Source: Aeromonas bestiarum (GTDB taxonomy: Bacteria > Pseudomonadota > Gammaproteobacteria > Enterobacterales > Aeromonadaceae). From it: DNA of 64,000 nucleotides. Below are positions 18,658 through 28,061 of the stretch, piece by piece (the first letter of the stretch is position 1; each line of letters opens with the position of its first letter). Position numbers and translations under genes: made by a program. Location: NCBI RefSeq assembly GCF_000819745.1, contig NZ_CDDA01000015.1, forward strand, positions 154,204-218,203, read 5' to 3'. The notes under the pieces are model-generated. The model ran no database searches and was not told the DNA's origin. It worked only from the letters and a program-made list of their open reading frames with translations.

Positions 18658-19632
18658 GTGACCACCAAAACCGGGATCTTGCTCGTCAATCTGGGGACGC
18701 CAGCGGCGCCGACCACCTCCGCCGTCAAGGCCTTCCTCAGCCAGTTCCTACAGGATCCGCGGGTGGTCGAGATACCTCGCCTGTTGTGGTCCCCCCTGCT
18801 CAACTTCGTCATATTGCCACTGCGTGCCCCCAGGGTGTCCAAGCTCTACCAGCAGATCTGGACCGAGCAGGGATCGCCGCTGATGGCCATCAGCCAGCGT
18901 CAGCGCGATGCCCTCGAGCAGGAGCTCAAGCGCGAAGGGGTGGATGTGCCCGTGGTGCTCGCCATGACCTATGGCAAGCCGTCACTGGCCGACGGTTGGC
19001 AGGCGCTCAAGGCGCAGGGGGTCAACCGGGTGATACTGTTGCCGCTCTATCCCCAATATGCCGCCAGCACCACGGCCGCGGTGTTCGACGGCTGGGCGCG
19101 GGTGATGAAAAACGAGCGCCACCTGCCGGTGATGCGGCTCATTCGCGACTATCACAATCACCCCGAATACATACAGGCGTTGGCCATGAGCGTGCGCCGC
19201 CAGTGGGAGCAGCAGGGCCAGGGTGAGCATCTGCTGATGTCGTTCCACGGCATCCCCCAACGCAGCGAGGACGAGGGTGATCCCTATGGTCATCAGTGCC
19301 GCCGCACCGCGACCCTGCTGGCCGAGGCCCTGGGTCTTGCGCCCGAGCAGTGGAGCGCCAGTTTCCAGTCTCGCTTCGGCAAGCAGGAGTGGCTCAAGCC
19401 TTATACCGATGCCACCATCACGGCGCTGGCGGGGCAGGGGATCAAGCGACTCGATGTGATCTGCCCGGCGTTTTCCGCCGACTGCCTCGAGACTCTGGAG
19501 GAGATCCAGGTCGAGAACCGCCACCTCTTCACCGAGGCGGGTGGCGAGCAGTTCCACTACATCCCGGCGCTCAACAGCGATCAGGCCCATATCCGCATGA
19601 TGGTGTCATTGATCTGCCGCGAGCTGGCGTGA
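18658..19632 (+). CDS. hemH: Ferrochelatase
   Basis: A 324-residue enzyme that inserts ferrous iron into protoporphyrin IX in the last step of haem synthesis. It begins at GTG 18658 after AGGAAG. Family marks are ILLVNLGTPAAPTTSAVKAFL at the N-terminus, ILLPLYPQYAASTTAAVFD (about 128-146), the catalytic-histidine segment LMSFHGIPQRSEDEGDPYGH (about 193-212) and the catalytic-glutamate segment DCLETLEEI. The gene order adk-hemH-gsk is as in many gammaproteobacteria, apart from the inserted MAPEG gene. Confidence 0.96.
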   Translation: MTTKTGILLVNLGTPAAPTTSAVKAFLSQFLQDPRVVEIPRLLWSPLLNFVILPLRAPRVSKLYQQIWTEQGSPLMAISQRQRDALEQELKREGVDVPVVLAMTYGKPSLADGWQALKAQGVNRVILLPLYPQYAASTTAAVFDGWARVMKNERHLPVMRLIRDYHNHPEYIQALAMSVRRQWEQQGQGEHLLMSFHGIPQRSEDEGDPYGHQCRRTATLLAEALGLAPEQWSASFQSRFGKQEWLKPYTDATITALAGQGIKRLDVICPAFSADCLETLEEIQVENRHLFTEAGGEQFHYIPALNSDQAHIRMMVSLICRELA

Positions 19633-19672
19633 CCACCCCGGGTTTCAACGTTCAACGATAAGGATTGTCTTC

Positions 19673-20065
19673 ATGATGCATATCACGCTGATCTACGCCG
19701 GCCTGCTGGGGCTCTTGTTCCTGCTGCTCTCCTTCTGGGTGGTCAAGCGCCGTGCCCAGTTCAAGGTGATGATAGGGGAAGGGGAGGCGCCCGAGATGCG
19801 CTCCGCGATCCGTGCCCACGGCAACTTCGCCGAGTACGTGCCGCTGACCCTGTTGTTGATGGCCCTGTGTGAACTGGCGGGGGTCGGTGCGCTCTGGCTG
19901 CACCTCGGCGGCCTTTGCCTGCTGGTGGGGCGTATCCTGCACGCCATCGGTATCCAGATCCCCAAGGCCCCCAACATGCCAAGGCTGTTTGGTACCCTGT
20001 TGTTCTGGCTGGCACTGGGGCTTTTCTCCGTCCTGGCCCTGGTGCAGGGGCTCTCGTTCGGCTGA
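19673..20065 (+). CDS. MAPEG-family membrane protein
   Basis: A 130-residue integral membrane protein with about four helices. The family signature region GEGEAPEMRSAIRAHGNFAEY (about 38-58) is easy to see, with the conserved Arg, Asn and Glu of the glutathione-binding site of MAPEG enzymes. Bacterial members such as YecN are mostly uncharacterised, so no substrate can be given. It starts 40 bases after hemH and ends at a strong terminator, so it may be the last gene of the hemH transcript. Confidence 0.88.
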   Translation: MMHITLIYAGLLGLLFLLLSFWVVKRRAQFKVMIGEGEAPEMRSAIRAHGNFAEYVPLTLLLMALCELAGVGALWLHLGGLCLLVGRILHAIGIQIPKAPNMPRLFGTLLFWLALGLFSVLALVQGLSFG

Positions 20066-20088
20066 TCACCTCATCGTTGCTGACTGAA

Positions 20089-20117
20089 AAACCACCTCCC
20101 TGCAAGGTGGTTTTTTT
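20089..20117 (+). terminator. Rho-independent terminator of hemH-MAPEG unit
   Basis: AACCACCT pairs with AGGTGGTT around CCCTGCA and is followed by a run of seven T. Confidence 0.88.
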
Positions 20118-20250
20118 ATGGGAGCGGGATAAACGTTTTCCTCTGCAGCCCTTGTCTATACTGACGCCATATTTTAATCAGGCGACTTTTCGGCGCGGCG
20201 GATTGTGTTAAAATCCCGCCCCTCTTTCCCCCAGAGCACAGAACATTGCC

Positions 20251-21555
20251 ATGAAATTTCCCGGTCAGCGCAAGTCCAAACACTACTTCCCGGTCGACAG
20301 GCGCGATCCCCTGATCCCGCAAAACCCCCTGCTTACCGAACTTGGCAAAGCCTATGTGGTGGGAATCGATCAGACCCTGGTGGACATCGAAGCCCATGTG
20401 GATGAGGACTTCCTGAACCGTTATGGCCTGAGCAAGGGCCACTCGGTGGTGATCAGTGACGACGTGGCCGAACGGGTCTACGAAGAGCTCAAGACCAACA
20501 ACATGGTGGTAAGCGAGTTTGCCGGTGGCACCATAGGCAACACCATGCACAACTACTCGGTGCTGGCGGACTCCCACTCCATCCTGCTCGGTGTCATGAG
20601 CCAGGACATCCGCATCGGCAGCTACGCCTACCGCTATCTGTGCAACACCTCTTCCCGCGTCAACCTCGATTACCTGCAGCCGGTGGATGGCCCGGTCGGT
20701 CGCTGCTTCACCTTCATCACAGAGTGCGGCGAGCGCAGCTTTGGCATCAACGCCGGCAAGATGAACCAGCTGGATGTGCACCATGTGCCGGAAGAGGTGA
20801 TCAAGGGGGCCTCCGCCCTGGTGATCACCGCCTATCTGGTGCGCGGTGACGATGGCGATCCCATGAAAGAGGCCGCCATGGCCGCCGTACGTTACGCTCG
20901 CGAGGCCGGCGTGCCCGTGGTGCTGACCCTGGGTACCCGCTTCGTCATTGCCGACAATCCCCAGTGGTGGCGCGACTTCATCGCCGAGAACGTGACTGTG
21001 CTGGCGATGAATGAAGATGAGGCCGAGGCTTTGACCGGCATCGCCGATCCCCTCGGCGCCGCCGACAAGGCGCTGGACTGGGCCGACATGGTGCTCTGCA
21101 CCGCCGGTCCCATCGGCCTCTACATGGCGAGCTACACCGAGGAAGATTACAAGCGCGAGACCACCCATACCCTGCTGCCCGGCGTCATCCCCGAGTTCAA
21201 CATGTATGAGTTCAGCCGCCCCATGGCCCGCGCCAAGTGCCGCAAGCCTGCCCGCATCTACTCCCACATTTCCCCTTACATGGGTGGCCCGGAGAAGATC
21301 AAGAACACCAACGGGGCAGGGGATGGCGCGCTGTCTGCCGTGCTGCACGACATGGTGGCCAACGCCTATCACCGCATGAATGTGCCGAACTCCGCCAAGC
21401 ACATGTCCGAGTTCCTGACCTACTCCTCCCTGGCCCAGGTGTGCAAGTACGCCAACCGGGTCAGCTATGAGGTGCTGGCCCAAAGCAGCCCGCGTCTCTC
21501 TCGCGGTCTGCCCGAGAAGGAAGACAGCCTGGAAGAGGTTTACTGGGAGCGTTGA
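20251..21555 (+). CDS. gsk: Inosine-guanosine kinase
   Basis: A 434-residue PfkB/ribokinase-family nucleoside kinase, equal in length to E. coli Gsk (434). It phosphorylates guanosine and inosine in purine salvage. It begins MKFPGQRKSKHYFPVDRRDP, typical of Gsk. The PfkB signature and anion hole with catalytic Asp read NTNGAGDGALSAVLHD (about 352-367). The substrate-side glycine-rich segment is FAGGTIGNTMHNYSVL (about 90-105). Its place after adk and hemH is the standard gammaproteobacterial order. Confidence 0.95.
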   Translation: MKFPGQRKSKHYFPVDRRDPLIPQNPLLTELGKAYVVGIDQTLVDIEAHVDEDFLNRYGLSKGHSVVISDDVAERVYEELKTNNMVVSEFAGGTIGNTMHNYSVLADSHSILLGVMSQDIRIGSYAYRYLCNTSSRVNLDYLQPVDGPVGRCFTFITECGERSFGINAGKMNQLDVHHVPEEVIKGASALVITAYLVRGDDGDPMKEAAMAAVRYAREAGVPVVLTLGTRFVIADNPQWWRDFIAENVTVLAMNEDEAEALTGIADPLGAADKALDWADMVLCTAGPIGLYMASYTEEDYKRETTHTLLPGVIPEFNMYEFSRPMARAKCRKPARIYSHISPYMGGPEKIKNTNGAGDGALSAVLHDMVANAYHRMNVPNSAKHMSEFLTYSSLAQVCKYANRVSYEVLAQSSPRLSRGLPEKEDSLEEVYWER

Positions 21556-21737
21556 TCCCGGCCATGGCAAACGCCTACTTCGGGAGGCGTTTTATCAGGC
21601 AAAACACGGCATTGGGCAGTTTTTTGTGCGAATAACCCCAAGATGCTTGAGTCCATGTCACTTTTGCGACACCATTTGGCCACCGCATTGCCACTCGGCA
21701 CTGCAGTGGCCGCAGCACCCGATAAAGAGAGAGCCCC

Positions 21738-22100
21738 ATGAGTAAGTTAACTGACAATCTTGACGCCAATTTCCAACTGTTCATCGAAGAAGTCCGCGAG
21801 TCGGGTCAGGTGTGGGGCTTGCGTTACGGTGAAGACTGGGTCGTCTGCCGCTCTGCCGAATTTGAAGATGCCGATGTGATGCCGCTCTGGTCCGCCGAGG
21901 TAGATGCCCGACTGCATTGCGTGGACGAGTGGGCCGACTACGAGCCGGAAGTGATCGAGCTGGAAGAGTTCCTCGACATCTGGATCAACGATCTGGACGA
22001 GGACGATGTGCTGATCGGCCCGAACTGGAATGCCGATCTGGAAGGCCAGGAGCTCGAACCCATAGAGCTGGCCAAGGCACTGGTCGAACTGGACGCCTGA
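21738..22100 (+). CDS. DUF2750 family protein
   Basis: A 120-residue, very acidic cytosolic protein. The arrangement RESGQVWGLRYGEDWVVCRS near residue 20, then VMPLWSAEVDARLHC, then WINDLDEDDVLIGPNWNADL is that of the DUF2750 family, found widely in gammaproteobacteria with no known role. It has its own terminator and no clear operon partner. Confidence 0.85.
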   Translation: MSKLTDNLDANFQLFIEEVRESGQVWGLRYGEDWVVCRSAEFEDADVMPLWSAEVDARLHCVDEWADYEPEVIELEEFLDIWINDLDEDDVLIGPNWNADLEGQELEPIELAKALVELDA

Positions 22101-22141
22101 ACCGTTCTGCATTGATGGCCACGGCCATCGGATGCCTGAAG

Positions 22142-22173
22142 AACCGATATCCGCTTAGGATGTCGGTTTTTTT
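22142..22173 (+). terminator. Rho-independent terminator of the DUF2750 gene
   Basis: AACCGATATCC pairs with GGATGTCGGTT (one mismatch) around GCTTA, followed by seven T. Confidence 0.87.
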
Positions 22174-22270
22174 ATGGCCAGCTTGCAGAATACTGAATGA
22201 AAAGGCGATTTGGCTTTGCACCTGTGGGGGGTATGGTCCATCATCAACCTTTTGCCGAGCGGGAGGAGCC

Positions 22271-22765
22271 ATGTTTGTATTCGACGTAACCGGCATTGCA
22301 GGGGAGCGCGCCGAGATCCGGGTCCAGGCGCTGGACTGGGGGCAGACAGGCCCAGTCACCTTCAGCTGTGATGACGACCAACTGGCCGTGCTGCTGTTGA
22401 CCGAGTGCCGCTGCGATGCGGTGGGTTTCTTCAATCTGCTGGCGGGCAGCAAGCCGCTTTATCTCGAACAGTGGCTCGCCTATCTGCAGGAGACAGGCCG
22501 CATCGCCAAGCAGAGCAGCCAGCTGGAGAGCCCGGCCCAGAGCGACTACCTCGCCAGAGCCGGCTTCGAGCACGAAGAGCTCAATGCCCTGCTGGGCCAG
22601 ATCTATCAGGTGGCGGGTTTCAACCGCCTGCAGATCAACCGCTACCTCAAGAATCGCCACAATCCCACCACACTGGCGACCCGTTACGATCAGAAGGAGC
22701 TGGAACGTTATCGCCAGCTCAACGACATCATTCTGACTCTGCTGAAGTTGAAGCGTCCTCAGTAA
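22271..22765 (+). CDS. Unknown 164-aa cytosolic protein
   Basis: The ATG at 22271 follows GGGAGGAG closely; the reading frame extends further upstream only through the preceding gene and its terminator. The N-terminal 65 residues look beta-rich (MFVFDVTGIAGERAEIRVQ). The C-terminal part is helical with ARAGFEHEELNALLGQIYQ and RYDQKELERYRQLNDI. I do not recognise the family. Its last 38 bases overlap the 3' end of the convergent GGDEF-EAL-like gene, so the stop codons of the two lie inside each other. Confidence 0.72.
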   Translation: MFVFDVTGIAGERAEIRVQALDWGQTGPVTFSCDDDQLAVLLLTECRCDAVGFFNLLAGSKPLYLEQWLAYLQETGRIAKQSSQLESPAQSDYLARAGFEHEELNALLGQIYQVAGFNRLQINRYLKNRHNPTTLATRYDQKELERYRQLNDIILTLLKLKRPQ

Positions 22766-24368
22766 ACAGGCCAAGCTGGCTGATATCCGGCCGCAACTGC
22801 TGGGGCTTGGCGATGAGATAGCCCTGCAAGCCGTCCACATACATGCCCTGCAGCAGCTGTTTCTGGCCAAGCTGCTCCACCCCCTCCGCTATCACCTGGC
22901 AGCCCATGCGATGTGATACGTCCACTATCATCCGCACGAACTGCTGATTGGTCAGATCCTGCTCCAGCCCCGTGATCAGGGCGGGATCCAGCTTGATGTA
23001 GTCGGGCTTGAGCTCGCGAAACAGGTTGAACGATCCTATCCCCTTGCCGAAGTTGCAGATGGCGGAGCGACTGCCGTTGCGCCTGAGCAGCTCGAACACC
23101 CGCTTGGCCCCCGTCATGTTGCGCTCCAGATGCTCCTCATCCAGTTCGAACACCAGGTTGGCGCTGGTGTTGGGATCCTTGAGCAATTGCCGGTCGAGCC
23201 AGATCAGGAAGGCGCTGTTTTGCAACAGGTTGCTGGAGAGGCTGATGCCCCAGCGACTCTGGTTGGAGCCAAATGCCCGGTACTGGCGCATGACGTGGAT
23301 GACCAGCATCTGCTCCAGTCGCATCACCATGTCCAGTCGCTGGGCCATGGCAAACAAGGTGTCGGTCGGCAGCACTGTGCCATCGGCGCCGCTGAAGCGG
23401 GTGTAGATCTCGTTGTAGGCCAGCATGCTGCGGTGCATGGGCTGGATCGGCTGATAGGTAAAGCTGATGCGCTCCTGCTCCAGCAGATCATTGAGCACCA
23501 GCTTCCAGTGGTGCTGGCCCTGCAGTTCCACCACGTCATCGTCCTGTTGAATGGCCCAGCCGTTGACCGTTTCTGTCTGGGCACGGGCCAGCGCCAGATC
23601 CGCCCGCGCCAGTATGGCCTCTATCTTCTGCCCGCTGCTCAGGCGCGTCAGCCCCGAGTAGGCGGCGCTCTCCAGCTCGTGTTGTTGCTGATAGTGATCG
23701 AAGGCGATTTTCAGATCCCGGCCGAGCAGGGGCGGCGGTATGTTGGCCACCGGCTGCACCAGCACGGCGAAGTCGGCCCCCGAGATGCGATAGACCTGAT
23801 GGCCCGGGAAGCGGCTGACCACCCGGGTGATGAGATTGGCGATATCCTTGATGTAGGCGTCCCCCGACTGGAAGCCGCGCTGGGCGTTGAGCTTGCCAAG
23901 TTCGGTGGCGCGGATCAGCACCAGGGTGGCGGTCTGGGTATCCTGATCCCGCTGAAGCAGCTCCGTCATGTCGCGCCGGAACGCATGGCGGTTCTGCAAC
24001 TGGGTCAGCTCATCCTGGGTCGCCTGATTGTGCAGCTCGCTGATCTGACGATGGGCGTCGAGCTCGGCTTCATTGAACCGGGTCAGCAGTTGTTGCAATG
24101 CCTCCTGGGCTACCGGGCTCTCCAGACAGGCGGGATCGCGCAGTCGCAGTGCCTTGAGCCAGACTTGTTCCTGCTGTTCACGCTCGGCATTGCGGGTGCG
24201 ATGGGCCAGCATGAACAGCAGGCCAAAGCCAAGCAGGGTAGTGCCGACGATGAGGATCAGGGTGAAGGGGGTTGCCTGTACGGCGAGCCAGATGCCTTGT
24301 AACAACAGCAGAGGAGCACAGGTGACGGCTGCGATCAGTAACAGGTTACTCCCGAGCTTGTTCAACAT
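22728..24368 (-). CDS. Degenerate GGDEF-EAL protein, CsrD/MshH-like
   Basis: A 546-residue protein with two N-terminal membrane helices (about 8-30 and 33-52) and a linker coil (about 60-125). A GGDEF-like domain (about 125-275) and an EAL-like domain (about 290-530) follow. The catalytic motifs are lost: the GGDEF position reads SGADF, the EAL position reads EIYTR, and the usual DDFGTG loop reads CNFGKG. It is therefore unlikely to make or cleave cyclic-di-GMP. CsrD, which has the same architecture and the same losses, promotes RNase E decay of CsrB-type RNAs. MshH homologues in Vibrio and Aeromonas are similar. Assignment to CsrD itself is not certain. Confidence 0.82.
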   Translation of the reverse strand: MLNKLGSNLLLIAAVTCAPLLLLQGIWLAVQATPFTLILIVGTTLLGFGLLFMLAHRTRNAEREQQEQVWLKALRLRDPACLESPVAQEALQQLLTRFNEAELDAHRQISELHNQATQDELTQLQNRHAFRRDMTELLQRDQDTQTATLVLIRATELGKLNAQRGFQSGDAYIKDIANLITRVVSRFPGHQVYRISGADFAVLVQPVANIPPPLLGRDLKIAFDHYQQQHELESAAYSGLTRLSSGQKIEAILARADLALARAQTETVNGWAIQQDDDVVELQGQHHWKLVLNDLLEQERISFTYQPIQPMHRSMLAYNEIYTRFSGADGTVLPTDTLFAMAQRLDMVMRLEQMLVIHVMRQYRAFGSNQSRWGISLSSNLLQNSAFLIWLDRQLLKDPNTSANLVFELDEEHLERNMTGAKRVFELLRRNGSRSAICNFGKGIGSFNLFRELKPDYIKLDPALITGLEQDLTNQQFVRMIVDVSHRMGCQVIAEGVEQLGQKQLLQGMYVDGLQGYLIAKPQQLRPDISQLGLFTEDASTSAESE

Positions 24369-24556
24369 CTTGTCATCCTTGATGATGCGTGTGATGTTGA
24401 AATTCTAACCAAGCTCGGGATGTAAAGCATGGGATCCCGCTCAACTCCTGGAAAAGGGCCAATTGAAATCGGTTAAATGTGAGTGAAACCACTTTCATGG
24501 GCACTTAAAAAGGCGAAGATGGGTTGAAAATAGATCAAACAAGGCAGAGGTAAATC

Positions 24557-25831
24557 ATGTTGTTAGAACCCGTAAATACTGCCAAAGCACGGCAACTATT
24601 GAATCAGAGTATGGCCTTGGTGCTCGCGGGGGGACGGGGCAGCCGCCTGAAGCAGTTGACGGACAACCGCGCCAAGCCTGCCGTCCATTTCGGCGGCAAG
24701 TTCCGCATCATCGACTTCGTGCTCTCCAACTGCATCAACTCGGGCATTCGCCGGGTGGGGGTGGTGACCCAGTACAAGTCCCACAGTCTGTTGCGCCACC
24801 TGCAATCGGGCTGGTCCTTCCTGCGCTACCAGATGAACGAATTCATCGATCTGCTGCCCGCCCAGCAACGGGTGGACGAGGTGCACTGGTATCGCGGCAC
24901 CGCCGATGCCATCTATCAGAACGTCGACATCATTCGCGACTACGGCCCCAAATACATAGTGGTGCTGGCGGGGGATCACATCTACAAGATGGATTACGCC
25001 GCCATGCTGCTCGATCACGTGCGTCTCGGTGCCAAGGTGACTGTGGCCTGTATCGAGGTGCCACGGGCGGAGGCCTCTGCCTTCGGGGTCATGGACATAG
25101 ACGAGCAACGCAAGATCCGCGCCTTCGTCGAAAAACCGGCCAACCCGCCGGCCATGCCGGGCCATGAGGACAGATCCCTGGCCTCCATGGGCATCTATAT
25201 CTTCGAGGCGGAGTATCTCTATCAGCTGCTGGAAGAGGACATCCACAATCAGGAGTCCAAGCACGACTTCGGCATGGACGTGATCCCGCGCATCGTGGGA
25301 GAGGGCAAGGCCTTTGCCCATCCCTTCACCATGTCCTGTGTCGGGGCCAAGGAGGGGCAGAAACCCTACTGGCGCGATGTGGGGACCCTGGATTCGTTCT
25401 GGGAAGCCAACATGGATCTCGCCTCCGTGGTGCCCGAGCTCGACATCTATGACGAGAACTGGCCCATCTGGACCAGCCAGACCATGACGCCGCCCGCCAA
25501 GTTCGTGCAGGACAGAAACGGTCAGCACGGCATGACCATCAACTCCATGTTCGCGGGGGGATCCATCGTCAGCGGCTCCTTCGTGCTCAACTCTGTGCTG
25601 TTTACCCATGTGCGGGTGCACTCCTTCTGCACCCTGGATCAGGCCATCATATTCCCCGGGGTCGAGATAGGTGCCGGCTGCCGTCTGCGCCGGGTGGTGG
25701 TGGACAAGGGCTGCGTGCTGCCCGATGGACTGGTGGTGGGGGAGAATGCGGACGAGGATAGCCGCCGCTTCTACCGCTCCGAACAGGGGATCGTGCTGGT
25801 GACCAAGGAGATGCTGGCCAAGCTGGCGTGA
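24557..25831 (+). CDS. glgC: Glucose-1-phosphate adenylyltransferase (ADP-glucose pyrophosphorylase)
   Basis: A 424-residue GlgC (E. coli 431) that makes ADP-glucose for glycogen synthesis. The N-terminal nucleotidyl-transferase motif [20 protein letters not shown] (about 17-36) includes the activator-site lysine region [14 protein letters not shown]. The catalytic-Asp segment [12 protein letters not shown] is at about 136. The substrate segment FVEKPANPP is at about 193. The C-terminal left-handed beta-helix begins at about 310. It stands alone here, without glgA, glgB or glgX, and ends at a strong shared terminator. Confidence 0.95.
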   Translation: MLLEPVNTAKARQLLNQSMALVLAGGRGSRLKQLTDNRAKPAVHFGGKFRIIDFVLSNCINSGIRRVGVVTQYKSHSLLRHLQSGWSFLRYQMNEFIDLLPAQQRVDEVHWYRGTADAIYQNVDIIRDYGPKYIVVLAGDHIYKMDYAAMLLDHVRLGAKVTVACIEVPRAEASAFGVMDIDEQRKIRAFVEKPANPPAMPGHEDRSLASMGIYIFEAEYLYQLLEEDIHNQESKHDFGMDVIPRIVGEGKAFAHPFTMSCVGAKEGQKPYWRDVGTLDSFWEANMDLASVVPELDIYDENWPIWTSQTMTPPAKFVQDRNGQHGMTINSMFAGGSIVSGSFVLNSVLFTHVRVHSFCTLDQAIIFPGVEIGAGCRLRRVVVDKGCVLPDGLVVGENADEDSRRFYRSEQGIVLVTKEMLAKLA

Positions 25832-25867
25832 GAGATAAGCGTGAAACTGTGTCAGACGTTGTAATGC

Positions 25868-25898
25868 AAAGGGAGCCGAATCGGCTCCCTTTCTTTAT
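25868..25898. terminator. Bidirectional terminator between glgC and the exported 666-aa gene
   Basis: AAAGGGAGCCGA pairs perfectly with TCGGCTCCCTTT around a single A, with T-rich DNA on the glgC side. It lies between convergent genes and can serve both. Confidence 0.8.
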
Positions 25899-25926
25899 GG
25901 CGTGATCGTTGGATTTATCCGCTGAC

Positions 25927-27927
25927 TCATTTCTCGCTGACAATGGCCTTGGCGGCCATCACCATGGCGGTGCCATGTTTGCCACCGGCGGCGGTGACTT
26001 GCGGCACGCCATCTTCGTCCGTGTCGCCACCGGCTCCTTCGATGACGTTCTCACCGGAGTCGCCGATCCACTCGGCCATCTGCATGCCGCCGTTGACCGT
26101 GCCACGGAACCAGCTCACGTAGCGCTGGGTCAGCTGGGCCAGTTCCAGCGCAGGGGCCTTCTCTGTCCCTTCGTTGCGCAGGTTCAGCATGGCGGAGCGC
26201 AGGGCGCCCGAGATGGCGGCCTGGGTCCAGGGGGTGTATTCGCCCTGCTTGGCCGCAAGCCAGGTGCCGGCCTTCTGGTTGAAGTAGGCCTTGTCGGTGG
26301 CGATGAAGAGCTCGCGCGCGGCAGTGCGGTACTTGGCATCCGAGGTGGCCAGGAAGGCGGCCGTCAGACCCCGCACGGCGGCAAATTGCGCGTCGATGGA
26401 CTGACCTGCATCCAGCTTGCCCCCCAGGGTCAAACCGTCATGCACCAGACCGTTCTTGCCCTTGAGCTTGCCGAGGATGAAGTCGGCCTGCTGGCGAATG
26501 AGCACTAGCGCCTGCTGGCCTTGTGCGGTTTTCAGGTTCAGCTCGCCGTTGTCACCGGCGGCGTAGCCGACAGGCAGTGCATCCTGGGCACGCTGGAAGA
26601 TCTGCAGGGCAACCAGGGCGTAAGCGGCGTCGAAGGTGCTGACGTGCTTGCCTTGTTTGCCTGCCTGCCAGCTGTCGACCAAAGTGCCGGCCTTGGGCTC
26701 GAAGTGCAGGGCGTTGAGGTTCTTGAACACCATGCCGGAGAGGTTCAGGGCCAGGGAGAAGGCGTCGTCGCCGACCACCTGCTTGGCGCTCTGACCCTGG
26801 GTGTTGGCGGCCGGGGCGGCAGCAAACGGGGCACCGTCAAACACGGCGTGGAAGGCCGGGTTCTGGTTGGTGTTGGCCGTGCGTTGATCGCTGAAGGCGT
26901 AGAACTCGGAGAGCGGCCACAGCATCATCCAGGCGTCGCGCAGCTGGGCTGAGCCATCCACCACCTCGAGCTTGCCGATGGCACCTACCTCATTCTTGCT
27001 GGTTTCGGTCACTTTCACCTGATGGGGGAAGTAGACGATACCCTTGGACGGATCGTATTGCGGTGTGATCTTGGCACCCAGCTGCTTGCCATCGAAACCG
27101 AGCTGGCCCTGCATGATGGCCAGCTTGTCGATGGACTGCTCGGTCAGCATCATGCCGTTGAAGCCGTCGGCGGCAGAGACGCCCAGCTTGTGCTTGCCGT
27201 CCTGATCCATGGTGGCGGACGCGGCTTCCACCTCTTCATCGGTGTCGGCCACGTGCATGCCGCCGAGGAAGTCCTGGGACCACATCACCTCTTTGAGCAG
27301 TATGCCGCCCACGGCTGCCGGGTTCAGCAGGTTGTCGGCACCGCTCCAGCGCAGGGTGGCGTAGTCGCGGAAGTAGGCCGGTACCTGGGTCTTGACGGTT
27401 TTCTCTGTGCCCTTGGCGGTCTTGATGGTGATCTGATCGCCGTTGACCGGGGTGGTGTTCACCGCTTGCGCAAATTCCGGATTGGCGGAGGCGTAGGGCA
27501 GGGAGAGGGGGTACATGCCTTGCGGCACTTCATCGGCCGGGAAGCCGACGGCCTCGGCCATGGCCAGCACCCGCTTGCCGAGGTCGGCCAGGGTGCCGCC
27601 GCGGGCCAGGTTTTGCGGACCGTTCACCAGATGGGGGCCCATGCCAGACTGATAGTTCAGCGCGTACATGGCCTCTTCGGAGTATTCATAGGATTCGATG
27701 CCGGCGGCGAAGTCGAACGGGGTCGGCTCATCGGCGCGGTTGGCATCCAGCACATCCAGATCCAGCCCCAGCGCTTCAGCCAGCGGCTCGCCGGAGAGCT
27801 CGAACTCGGTATAGGCCAGCATGTTGGCGGCGGTGTTGAATGTCTTGTCTTCCACCTTGACGGCAGCCTGTACGGCGCCACTGAGCAGTGCGCAGGCGAT
27901 CGCCTGTACCAGTACGGTTTTTCTCAT
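25927..27927 (-). CDS. Large exported protein of unknown function
   Basis: A 666-residue protein with a clear Sec signal peptide (MRKTVLVQAIACALLSGAVQ, cleavage after AVQA). I prefer the ATG at 27927, with GGTGAG seven bases before it, over the ATG at 27942, which lacks a ribosome site. The mature protein is acidic and mostly helical in its second half, suggesting an alpha/alpha-barrel. It has an acidic DTDEDGVPQV loop near the C-terminus, a possible calcium site. I do not recognise the family. A perfect inverted repeat with Fur-like words lies about 38 bases upstream, next to the siderophore locus, hinting at iron-responsive expression. Confidence 0.75.
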   Translation of the reverse strand: MRKTVLVQAIACALLSGAVQAAVKVEDKTFNTAANMLAYTEFELSGEPLAEALGLDLDVLDANRADEPTPFDFAAGIESYEYSEEAMYALNYQSGMGPHLVNGPQNLARGGTLADLGKRVLAMAEAVGFPADEVPQGMYPLSLPYASANPEFAQAVNTTPVNGDQITIKTAKGTEKTVKTQVPAYFRDYATLRWSGADNLLNPAAVGGILLKEVMWSQDFLGGMHVADTDEEVEAASATMDQDGKHKLGVSAADGFNGMMLTEQSIDKLAIMQGQLGFDGKQLGAKITPQYDPSKGIVYFPHQVKVTETSKNEVGAIGKLEVVDGSAQLRDAWMMLWPLSEFYAFSDQRTANTNQNPAFHAVFDGAPFAAAPAANTQGQSAKQVVGDDAFSLALNLSGMVFKNLNALHFEPKAGTLVDSWQAGKQGKHVSTFDAAYALVALQIFQRAQDALPVGYAAGDNGELNLKTAQGQQALVLIRQQADFILGKLKGKNGLVHDGLTLGGKLDAGQSIDAQFAAVRGLTAAFLATSDAKYRTAARELFIATDKAYFNQKAGTWLAAKQGEYTPWTQAAISGALRSAMLNLRNEGTEKAPALELAQLTQRYVSWFRGTVNGGMQMAEWIGDSGENVIEGAGGDTDEDGVPQVTAAGGKHGTAMVMAAKAIVSEK

Positions 27928-27964
27928 GTCCCTTCTCACCATATGTTTGATTTTATTATGACGC

Positions 27965-27986
27965 TTCTCATGAATCTAAATGAGAA
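27965..27986 (-). promoter_or_regulatory. Inverted-repeat operator upstream of the exported 666-aa gene
   Basis: TTCTCAT (27965-27971) and ATGAGAA (27980-27986) are perfect arms around an 8-base centre. The arms resemble the TGAGAAT/ATTCTCA halves of some Fur sites, but the spacing is not the standard 7-1-7 form. Regulator identity is uncertain. Confidence 0.4.
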
Positions 27987-28021
27987 TGGTGTGCATTATG
28001 TACCAAGGCGATGGGCTTGAG

Positions 28022-28054
28022 AAGAGAAAAGCCGCGCTCCGAGAGGGGCGCGGC
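28022..28054 (-). terminator. Terminator of the DUF1439 lipoprotein gene
   Basis: On the minus strand GCCGCGCC pairs with a near-complementary GGAGCGCGGC stem half and is followed by TTTTCTCTTCTC, immediately past the gene's stop. Confidence 0.75.
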
Positions 28055-28061
28055 CTGAGGG

